Positions 30,082 to 36,810 of a DNA stretch of 49,093 nt are shown in pieces. Made by a program: the position numbers and the translations under genes. The notes under the pieces were generated by a model, which saw only the letters and a program-made list of their open reading frames with translations, did not search any database and was not told the DNA's origin. Origin of the DNA: Brevundimonas sp. (GTDB lineage: Bacteria; Pseudomonadota; Alphaproteobacteria; Caulobacterales; Caulobacteraceae). The stretch covers positions 1-49,093 of the forward strand of contig NZ_JANJTL010000123.1 of assembly GCF_024711105.1 (NCBI RefSeq). The letters run 5' to 3'. Position 1 is the stretch's first letter; each line of letters opens with the position of its first letter.

Positions 30082-30212
30082 GGCGGGCGGAACCTAGCAG
30101 GGCGCCGCCAGCGCGCAACGACTGTCTGGAGCCCGGTCCGAGACCGCAACCTTGGCCGTATCCGCCCGTTGAGTCGAAACCTTCGCAGTCTTGGGCTAAA
30201 AGGGATCCCGTC

Positions 30213-30719
30213 ATGAAGAAGCTCGCTCTATCCGCCCTCGCCCTCGGTTCCGCCCTCGCCCTGTCGGCCTGCGGCGGGCCGCCGCCGCCGAACCCGATGA
30301 TCGCGGTCTTCAACGCGACCGACTTCGCCTGGTCGACCATGGCCGGGACCAACGAGATCGAGGGTCAGGTCAGCTATTTCGGCGGGGCCCGGGAATGGAC
30401 CTGCGCCGGCTCGGTCGGCCTGACGCCCGAGACCGCCTGGACCCGCCAGCGGTTCCAGACCCTCTATGGCTCCAGCGAGCGGGCCGCCCTGCCTGCGGCG
30501 GTCGTCCGTGCGCGGACGGTGTCGGAGGCCACGGACGACTATCGGGCCTTCGTGCGCAATACGACCTGCGACCGCTCGGGCCGGTTCAGCTTCGAAGGTC
30601 TGCCCGACGGCGCCTGGTTCGTGATCGCGCCGGTGACGTCCGACGGCGCCGAACCGGTGGTGCTGATGCGCCGGGTCGAGACCCGGGGCGGCCGCGTCAC
30701 GATGGTGACGCTGGACTAG
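30213..30719 (+). CDS. Envelope lipoprotein, function unknown
   Basis: A 168-aa protein with signal peptide MKKLALSALALGSALALSAC, the lipobox Cys at position 20, followed by a proline run (GGPPPPNP). The mature part has a repeated beta-rich pattern with two cysteines (WTCAGSVGL and NTTCDRSG) that could form a disulfide. FSFEGLPDGAWFVIAPV resembles the carboxypeptidase-regulatory-like (beta-sandwich) motif of surface lipoproteins. Family not recognised. Its stop overlaps the convergent pseudogene by 4 bp. Confidence 0.78.
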   Translation: MKKLALSALALGSALALSACGGPPPPNPMIAVFNATDFAWSTMAGTNEIEGQVSYFGGAREWTCAGSVGLTPETAWTRQRFQTLYGSSERAALPAAVVRARTVSEATDDYRAFVRNTTCDRSGRFSFEGLPDGAWFVIAPVTSDGAEPVVLMRRVETRGGRVTMVTLD

Positions 30720-31689
30720 TCGGCAGCCTCGATCTCCACGCCGGCCAACACCAGCGAGGTCCCTTCTATCCGAAAGTCGAGTCGCGCCTCGCCGCCGCTG
30801 GGGCAGCAGTTGCCGTCGCCGTCTCGCCACAGGTGCGTCTGGGCGGTCAGGTCCCGCCAGCGGTAGTCGACGCCCTTCCAGACCCCGAGGCCATCGGGCA
30901 GCTGCGGATCCAGCGTGGCCCACCAGCCGGTGAGCTCGATCTCGGTCAGGCCCTCGGCGTCGACCCGGTAAAGAACGTCTGCATTGTGATCGCCAGTGCC
31001 TCCGTGGCGGCCGGGGACCACGACCAAGTCCCCTGGTCGGTCTCGAACAGGCTCGGCGCCTCGTAGGTGACGCCTTCGTAGGCCCAGCCGACTGGCCGCA
31101 TCTGGCGCCCCTCGACCTCGAAGAGGACGAAGCCCGCCGACAGGCCGTTCGCCTCGGTCACCCCGTCCTGGACCTGCCAGGCCAGCCGACGCTCGCGATC
31201 GAGGTTCAGGAAGCCGGCGACGGGCACGGAGCACTGGTTCAACCCGACCCCGACGCAGGCGTCCGCCAGGCTCGATACCGCAACGCTCTCCGGCATGCCC
31301 TCGGCTAGGCGGACCTCCTCCTGCAGGGCTTCGATGTAATCTTCGTGGAACTGGCGCAGCTCCTCCGCGTCGCGCGGCCGCCGCGTTTCGCCGCCGTCCT
31401 GCCAGTCCCACTCGCCGGCGAGACGGTCGCGTAGCCACTGCCCGTGCTGATGCCGCAGGGTGGTGGGCCGCCCCGCGCGGGCGCTGACTTGCGGCCACAG
31501 CTCCGCCACCTGGCGATCCAGGGCGCGCAGCGTGGAGTCGGCGCAGATCTGCCGCTCGACCGCGTGATCGGCCTCGGCGCAGTCCAGCGCGCCGGCGACA
31601 GCGGCTGAGGACGTTTCCGACTTGGACTGGGCCTCCGCGCCGCATCCGGCCAGAAGGGCGTACAGCATCAGCAAGGACAGTCGGCGCAT
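30716..31689 (-). pseudogene. LprI-like (DUF1311) lipoprotein gene broken by a frameshift
   Basis: Two track ORFs (30946-31701 and 30716-31645) are halves of one gene. The N-part, from ATG 31689 with GGAG upstream, has a lipobox LLAGC and an LprI/DUF1311-type region (LDCAEADHAVERQICADSTLRALDRQVAELW). Near the run of four C at 31030-31033 (plus strand) the meaningful frame switches: GDLVVVPGRHGGTGDHNADVLYRVD continues in the other frame to a sensible C-terminus at 30716. One extra G in the CAGGGGAC run (minus strand) would restore a protein of about 325 aa. It is either a true inactivating mutation, a phase-variable tract or a sequencing error. Confidence 0.72.
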
Positions 31690-31756
31690 CGGCGTCTCCA
31701 TTCCGGAGCAGCCTATGTTGCCACGGCGAGGGCCGCCTACTGACGGAAATCGACGA

Positions 31757-32617
31757 TCAGCCCAGCGTCCGGCGCAAGAAGGCCGTCACGTCCGCCAGCG
31801 TGGAGACGCGTGATCGGAACAGCGGCGAGAAGGCCGCGATCGTCGTGGCGTGGTCGACGCCTGGATAGAGCTCCAGCTCGGCCCGGCCGCCGGCCGCATT
31901 GACCGCCTCAGCGAGCAGTTCGGCGTCTTCGGCGTGCACCGTCTCGTCTCCCGTGCCGTGGCCGAGCCAGAGCGGCGGCGCGTCGGCCGAGGCGAAGGTG
32001 ATCGGCTGGGTCTGGAGCGGGTCGGGGGCCTGGCCGAAGGCGTTGATGCTGGACGCCACGTCGAAGGGGAGAAACTCGTACGGGCCCGAGATGCCGAAGG
32101 CCGCGCGGATCGCATCCGGCGCCCCGGCCGCTCCGAGATAGCGGGGGTCGAGCGCGATCATCATCGCCAGGTGGGCGCCGGCGGAGTGGCCTCCGACCGC
32201 CAGCCGGTCGGGCCGTCCGCCGTGAGCGCCTGCGATCTCCTGCACATGAGCGGTGGCGGCCGCGGCGTCCTCGATGAAGTGCGGAAAGCGGACCGCCGGC
32301 ACCAGCCGGTAGTCGGGCAGGGCGACCAAGAAGCCCTTCGCGGCCAAGGCCTGGGCCGCCCAGCCGTAGTTGTCCTTGGACCCCGAGTTCCAGCCACCGC
32401 CGTAGAAAAAGACGACGACCGGCCAGGTCCCGTCTACGACCGGGGCGTAGAGATCGAGCTTCTGCCGTTCGTGAGCGCCATAGGCGATGTTGGCCGCGAT
32501 GCGCCGCGCGCCGCGGTCCCTCGGCGACAGGGTCTCCATCAGGGCCAGCGGCGAACAGGCGGCCGCCAGCGGCGCGACGGCGCCTGCGGCGAGGGACAGC
32601 AGCGATCTACGGCTCAT
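31757..32617 (-). CDS. Alpha/beta-hydrolase esterase, exported
   Basis: About 286 aa from ATG 32617 (the track start is a TTG two codons earlier). The N-terminus MSRRSLLSLAAGAVAPLAAAC has twin Arg and ends in a lipobox-like LAAAC, so export as a lipoprotein is likely. The hydrolase domain is of the acetylesterase/BD-FAE type: FFYGGGWNSGS (oxyanion hole), VGGHSAGAHLAMM (nucleophile Ser), GTGDETVHAEDA (acid region) and GVDHATTI (His). It probably hydrolyses short-chain esters in the periplasm; the substrate is unknown. Confidence 0.9.
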   Translation of the reverse strand: MSRRSLLSLAAGAVAPLAAACSPLALMETLSPRDRGARRIAANIAYGAHERQKLDLYAPVVDGTWPVVVFFYGGGWNSGSKDNYGWAAQALAAKGFLVALPDYRLVPAVRFPHFIEDAAAATAHVQEIAGAHGGRPDRLAVGGHSAGAHLAMMIALDPRYLGAAGAPDAIRAAFGISGPYEFLPFDVASSINAFGQAPDPLQTQPITFASADAPPLWLGHGTGDETVHAEDAELLAEAVNAAGGRAELELYPGVDHATTIAAFSPLFRSRVSTLADVTAFLRRTLG

Positions 32618-32688
32618 GGGCAAGGCGGCTCTTCCGATGGACGGTGCAGATACGACCCCGACAACCCATCGGCCGCAGTCTTGTTCAC

Positions 32689-33165
32689 TCAGACGCCCGC
32701 GCGGCAGACGACGCTGTCATGGCCGGTGTCGTCGGCAGGCGAGACCTCGAAGACGAGTTCCACGACGGCGCCATCGGTGTTCACCCGCGCCCCGCCGACG
32801 CGGTTCGGCGCGTCGTCCACGCCGCCGAGATCGCCGTCCCACTGCACCGTGCGGTCTTCGGCCAGGGTCATGGAGCCCTCCTGACGGCCCCCGCCCTTGA
32901 GAATGAGGGTGTAGCGGTCGTTGACCACCCCCAGCCGGCCATAGGGCCGCTCGTCCTGATCTCCGCCGGCGAGGACGCAGTCGTATTCCAGCTGCGGAAG
33001 CCGGCCGCGCTCGACCATGCGGGCGACGAGATCGTCGGCTGCCCCCGGCCCGCGCTGCGGCTCCTCCGGTCGGCCGGATTCCGTGGCGCCACGGCCGCCG
33101 AGGTCGCAGCCGGTCAGCGCCAGGACGGCCAGGCCCAGTCCTGCGACGGTCAAGCGGCTGATCAT
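32689..33165 (-). CDS. Envelope lipoprotein, function unknown
   Basis: About 158 aa from ATG 33165 (GGAG eight bases upstream; the track uses a TTG one codon earlier). Signal peptide ISRLTVAGLGLAVLALTGC with a lipobox Cys, then a disordered charged linker (about 22-45). A compact domain follows with YDCVLAGGDQDERPYGRLGVVNDRYTLIL and a closing VVCRAGV, whose two Cys may pair. Family not recognised. It sits alone between the esterase and the ffh leader. Confidence 0.77.
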   Translation of the reverse strand: MISRLTVAGLGLAVLALTGCDLGGRGATESGRPEEPQRGPGAADDLVARMVERGRLPQLEYDCVLAGGDQDERPYGRLGVVNDRYTLILKGGGRQEGSMTLAEDRTVQWDGDLGGVDDAPNRVGGARVNTDGAVVELVFEVSPADDTGHDSVVCRAGV

Positions 33166-33283
33166 CAAGGCGTCTCCTTCCCGGCCGCCAGCTTAGCGGC
33201 CCGCGCCGGGGTCGAGAACTTGATTTCGCCGGGGTTCGGGCGCATAAGCCGCCGCTTCCGGCGCAAGTGAACCCTCGCGCCTC

Positions 33284-33354
33284 CTCCAACACGACCCCAT
33301 CTTCGGATGGCTGAGGTTGGAGAGGACCCCCGTCGACGCGAACGTCCACGGGGG
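33284..33354 (+). promoter_or_regulatory. Structured RNA leader upstream of ffh
   Basis: Two stable hairpins are visible in the 5' leader. The first is CTCCAAC (33284-33290) paired with GTTGGAG (33316-33322), enclosing CCATC-TTCG-GATGG (33297-33310), a UUCG tetraloop. The second is CCCCCGT (33327-33333) with ACGGGGG (33348-33354), continuing as GACG-CGAA-CGTC. Both are followed by GGCTGAGG-like bases. The leader ends 30 nt before the ffh ATG. I vaguely recall a described 'ffh' RNA motif but cannot confirm that it matches. Confidence 0.55.
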
Positions 33355-33384
33355 CTGAGGGCGTTTGGGCCAACAGGAGTAGGC

Positions 33385-34923
33385 ATGTTCGAGGCTCTGA
33401 ACGAGCGGCTGTCAGGCGTCTTCGACCGGATCACCGGCCGCGGCGTGCTGACCGAAGGCGACGTCGATGCGGCGATGCGCGAGGTGCGCGTGGCCCTGCT
33501 CGAGGCCGACGTCGCCCTGCCGGTCGTCAAGGACTTCATCGCCAAGGCGCGCGAGCGCGCGACGGGCGAGGAGGTCATCCGCTCGGTCAAGCCGGCCGAC
33601 CAGGTCATCAAGATCGTCCACGACGGCCTGATCGAGACGCTCGGCGGCGACGAGCCCGAACCGCTGAACCTGAACGCCAATCCGCCGGTGGTCATCCTGA
33701 TGGCCGGCCTGCAGGGGTCGGGCAAGACGACGACCTCGGCCAAGCTGGCGCTGCGGCTGACCAAGGTCGACCGCAAGAAGGTTATGATGGCCTCGCTGGA
33801 CACCCGCCGTCCGGCCGCCATGGAGCAGCTGGCCAAGCTGGGCGAGCAGGTCGGGGTCACCACCCTGCCGATCGTCCAGGGCCAGTCGGCCCCCGACATC
33901 GCGCGCCGCGCCCTGTCCGCCGCCAAGCTGCAGGGCTTCGACGTCCTGATCCTCGACACCGCCGGCCGCACCACGCTCGACGAGGCCCTGATGGCCGAGG
34001 CGGCCGAGATCGCCCAGATCTCGAAGCCGACCGAGACCCTGCTGGTCGCCGACAGCCTGACCGGCCAGGACGCGGTGCGCACCGCGACCGCCTTTAACGA
34101 ACGCCTGCCGCTGACCGGCCTGATCCTGACCCGCGCCGACGGCGACGGGCGCGGCGGGGCCATCCTGTCGATGCGCGCCGTCACCGGCCTGCCGATCAAG
34201 TATCTCGGCTCCGGCGAGACGGTCGAGGCGCTCGACGCCTTCGACGCGCGCCGCGTGGCCGGCCGCATCCTGGGCCAGGGAGACATCGTCGCCCTGGTCG
34301 AAAAGGCAGCCCAGGAACTCGATCAGGCGAAAGCTGAAAAAGCCGCCCGCAAGCTGGCCAAGGGCCAGTTCGATCTCGACGATCTCGCCGCCCAGCTCCA
34401 GCAGATGAAGCGGATGGGCGGCCTGCAGGGCATCATGGGCCTGCTGCCCGGCGTGGCCAAGATGAAGTCCCAGATGGCGGCATCGGGCGTCGACGACCGG
34501 ATGATCGCCCGCCAGGAGGCCATCCTGTCCTCCATGACCAAGGCCGAGCGCAGGAAGCCCGACCTGCTGAACGCCTCGCGCAAGCGCCGCATCGCCGCCG
34601 GCTCGGGCGTCGACGTAGCCGACATCAACCGCCTGCTGAAACAGCACCGCCAGATGGCCGACGCGGTCAAGGCGATGAGCAAGAACGGCGGCAAGGGCTT
34701 CGGCCAGATGGCCCGGATGCTCGGCGGCATGGGCGGCCCCGGCGGGGCGGACCTGGCTCGCCTCAAGGCGCTGGGCGGCGGCAAGCTCGACCCGGCGGCC
34801 TCCGAGATCGACGAAGCGAAACTCCAGGAGGCCATGAGCCGCCTGCAGGGCCTGGGCGCGCCCGGCCAACCCACCCTCCCTGGCGGTCTTCCCGGCCTGC
34901 CCGGATTTCCTCCCAAGAAGTAA
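33385..34923 (+). CDS. ffh: Signal recognition particle protein Ffh
   Basis: A 512-aa SRP54-type GTPase that binds signal sequences of nascent membrane proteins with 4.5S RNA and delivers them to FtsY. N-domain about 1-90. G-domain: MAGLQGSGKTTTSAKLAL (G1, about 107-124), ASLDTRRPAAMEQL, LILDTAGRTTLDE (G3), LILTRADGDGRGG (G4) and LGSGE. The methionine-rich M-domain (about 325-460) has QLQQMKRMGGLQGIMGLLPG and GSGVDVADINRLLKQHRQM, followed by a Gly/Pro tail. The ATG at 33385 has AGGAGT upstream; the longer track start at 33307 would translate the structured leader. Confidence 0.97.
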   Translation: MFEALNERLSGVFDRITGRGVLTEGDVDAAMREVRVALLEADVALPVVKDFIAKARERATGEEVIRSVKPADQVIKIVHDGLIETLGGDEPEPLNLNANPPVVILMAGLQGSGKTTTSAKLALRLTKVDRKKVMMASLDTRRPAAMEQLAKLGEQVGVTTLPIVQGQSAPDIARRALSAAKLQGFDVLILDTAGRTTLDEALMAEAAEIAQISKPTETLLVADSLTGQDAVRTATAFNERLPLTGLILTRADGDGRGGAILSMRAVTGLPIKYLGSGETVEALDAFDARRVAGRILGQGDIVALVEKAAQELDQAKAEKAARKLAKGQFDLDDLAAQLQQMKRMGGLQGIMGLLPGVAKMKSQMAASGVDDRMIARQEAILSSMTKAERRKPDLLNASRKRRIAAGSGVDVADINRLLKQHRQMADAVKAMSKNGGKGFGQMARMLGGMGGPGGADLARLKALGGGKLDPAASEIDEAKLQEAMSRLQGLGAPGQPTLPGGLPGLPGFPPKK

Positions 34924-34945
34924 TCACCCCTAAGGACTGCCTGAA

Positions 34946-35551
34946 ATGCTGAAGATCCGTCTCGCCCGTGGCGGCGCCAAGAAGCGCCCCTACTACTCGA
35001 TCGTCATCGCCGACAGCCGCGCGCCCCGCGACGGCAAGTTCCTCGAGAAGGTCGGCTCCTACAACCCGATGCTGCCGCGCGACGGCGAGCAGAAGCGCGT
35101 CAACCTGAATGTCGAGCGCCTGCAGTACTGGCTGTCCAAGGGCGCTCAGCCGACCGACCGCGTCGCCCGCTTCCTGTCGCAGGACGAGACCTTGGGCCAG
35201 ACCGTGAAGTGGCAGGCCGGCAACAACCCGAATAAGGCCAAGCCGGGCAAGAAGGCCGAGGAACGCGCCGCCGAGCGCGCCCAGCGCGAAGCCGACCGCG
35301 CCGAGGCTGAAGCCGCCGCCAAGGCCGAGGCCGAAGCCGCCCCGCCGCCGGCCGAAGAGCCGGTCGCCGAGGAAGCCCCCGCCGCTGAAGAGGCCGCCCC
35401 GGCCGCCGAGGAAGCCGCTCCGGCCGAAGCCGCCGCCGAAGAGGCCCCGGCCGCTGAAGAGGCTGCTCCGGAAGCCGAAGGCTCCGCCGAGACCGCCGTC
35501 GAAGAGGCTCCGGCTGAAGGCGCCGCCGAGGAAGAGAAGACCGAGGGCTGA
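34946..35551 (+). CDS. rpsP: 30S ribosomal protein S16 with long acidic tail
   Basis: A 201-aa protein. The first ~85 residues are canonical S16 ([40 protein letters not shown]...). From about residue 95 a basic segment ([36 protein letters not shown]) passes into about 80 residues built only of Ala, Glu, Pro, Val and Gly ([13 protein letters not shown] repeats). Bacterial S16 is normally 80-90 aa, and alphaproteobacterial forms are often moderately longer, so this tail is at the extreme. It starts 22 bp after ffh and is part of the ffh-rpsP-rimM operon. Confidence 0.97.
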   Translation: MLKIRLARGGAKKRPYYSIVIADSRAPRDGKFLEKVGSYNPMLPRDGEQKRVNLNVERLQYWLSKGAQPTDRVARFLSQDETLGQTVKWQAGNNPNKAKPGKKAEERAAERAQREADRAEAEAAAKAEAEAAPPPAEEPVAEEAPAAEEAAPAAEEAAPAEAAAEEAPAAEEAAPEAEGSAETAVEEAPAEGAAEEEKTEG

Positions 35552-35576
35552 TCCCTCCGTCTTTCTGACGAAGTCG

Positions 35577-35607
35577 AACGGCGGCGCTCCACGTGGGCGC
35601 CGCCGTT
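35577..35607 (+). terminator. Hairpin between rpsP and rimM
   Basis: A perfect 11-bp stem AACGGCGGCGC/GCGCCGCCGTT with a 9-nt loop, followed by CTGCTATC rather than a T-run. It may attenuate transcription or stabilise the rpsP mRNA instead of terminating fully, since rimM begins 16 nt later. Confidence 0.6.
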
Positions 35608-35623
35608 CTGCTATCTGGGCGCC

Positions 35624-36148
35624 ATGAGCACGGACACCCTTATCCTCGTGGGCCAGGTCGGCGGCGCCTTCGGCGTGCGCGGCGAGGTCCGGATCACCAG
35701 CTTCACCGCCGAGCCCATGGCGCTGCTGACCTATGGGCCGCTGCTGAAGGCTGACGGCTCGGTCGCCCTGACGCTGACGGGGGGGCGGCCTGACAAGAAG
35801 GGCGTGGTGGCGCGGGCGAAGGAGATTGCCACCAAGGAGGACGCTGACGCCATGCGGGGCCTCAAGCTCCACGTGCCGCGCGACCGCCTGCCTGAGCCGG
35901 AGGAGGACGAGTTCTACCTCACCGACCTTATCGGACTGGAGATCCGCGACGCGTCGGGCGCGGTGCTCGGCCGGGTGCGGTCGGTCCCGAACTTCGGCGC
36001 CGGCGACATCCTCGAGGTGGCCCCGACCGGCGGGGGCCAGACCTGGTATCTGCCCTTCACCCGCGAGGCCGTGCCCGAACTGCACATCGCCGACGGCTGG
36101 CTGCTGGCCGTGCGGCCCGAAGAGATCGGCGAGCGCGAAGCGGACTGA
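35624..36148 (+). CDS. rimM: 16S rRNA processing / ribosome maturation factor RimM
   Basis: A 174-aa protein with the N-terminal RimM beta-barrel (LILVGQVGGAFGVRGEVRITSFTAEP) and the C-terminal PRC-type barrel (EFYLTDLIGLEIRDASGAVLGRVRSVPNFGAGDILEV, YLPFTREAVPELHIADGWL). It helps assemble the head of the 30S subunit through S19. Position after rpsP is conserved across bacteria. In most genomes trmD and rplS follow; here an unrelated membrane protein gene does. Confidence 0.95.
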   Translation: MSTDTLILVGQVGGAFGVRGEVRITSFTAEPMALLTYGPLLKADGSVALTLTGGRPDKKGVVARAKEIATKEDADAMRGLKLHVPRDRLPEPEEDEFYLTDLIGLEIRDASGAVLGRVRSVPNFGAGDILEVAPTGGGQTWYLPFTREAVPELHIADGWLLAVRPEEIGEREAD

Positions 36149-36244
36149 TCGCTCCGTCCACCACTTTCTTTCGCGGCCAAGCTGAACCCTCGGACTCCAT
36201 AGGTGTTCTCCCCCGGGACAGGGGAAGCGTTCAGGAGCGAGGCC

Positions 36245-36778
36245 ATGAATGACATGCGCGCCCAATCCTATGTCCAACCGGCAAGCGGCCTGGAGCGACC
36301 GTTGCCGCCGCGCCGGGCCTTGCGGCCGCCAAAGCTGGCCGTGCTGGGGGTCGCCGGGGGCGCGCTGTTGATGTTCGGCCTGTCGCTGGTGCGGACCTCC
36401 GATCTCAGGTTTCTGGAAACGGGCGGCGGCATCGAGGCGGCCGACGCGGCCGTGCCCGTCGCCGAGCCGGTGGAGCGCCGGGTCGAGGTGACCCCGGCCG
36501 CCGCCTCCGAGCCTTCCGAGCGCGAGGCGGAGGAGCCCCGGGCCGAGGTTCAGCCCGTGGCGATCACCCGGCCCGAGGTTTCGGAGCCCGCGGAAACTGT
36601 TGAAGCGGGGGCGCCCAGCGAGCCCGCCGAAGCGGAGGTTCGGCTCCAGCCCGCCTCCCTTTCGGAGGCCGAACCGGCCGAACCCGAGCCGGTGGTCGTG
36701 GTCCCCGAACTCCCCGAACCGCCCGCGCCTGTCGCCGTCGAAATTCCGACGATTCAGCCGGTGGCCGCCGAGGGCTAG
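36245..36778 (+). CDS. Membrane-anchored Pro/Glu-rich protein
   Basis: A 177-aa protein from ATG 36245 (GGAGCGAGG upstream; the track start at 36203 is less likely). A basic N-terminus (about 15-33) is followed by one TM helix (AVLGVAGGALLMFGLSLV, about 36-53). The remaining ~120 residues are almost wholly Pro, Glu, Val and Ala with no predicted fold (PVAEPVERRVEVTPAAASEPSE...). The layout resembles a periplasm-spanning linker. It is 32 bp upstream of the large TPR gene and probably forms a unit with it. Family not recognised. Confidence 0.78.
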   Translation: MNDMRAQSYVQPASGLERPLPPRRALRPPKLAVLGVAGGALLMFGLSLVRTSDLRFLETGGGIEAADAAVPVAEPVERRVEVTPAAASEPSEREAEEPRAEVQPVAITRPEVSEPAETVEAGAPSEPAEAEVRLQPASLSEAEPAEPEPVVVVPELPEPPAPVAVEIPTIQPVAAEG

Positions 36779-36810
36779 TTTTAACCCGGCCCTAACCGCG
36801 TCCCTTCACC

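Noticed and set aside
33412-34869. 485-aa minus-strand ORF over ffh
   Set aside because: Shadow of an unmistakable Ffh gene, no recognisable motif.
36203-36235. TTCTCCCCCGGGACAGGGGAAG before the 36245 gene, as another copy of the cassette palindrome
   Set aside because: Only partly similar and lacks the flanking repeat sequence; probably coincidental or very decayed.
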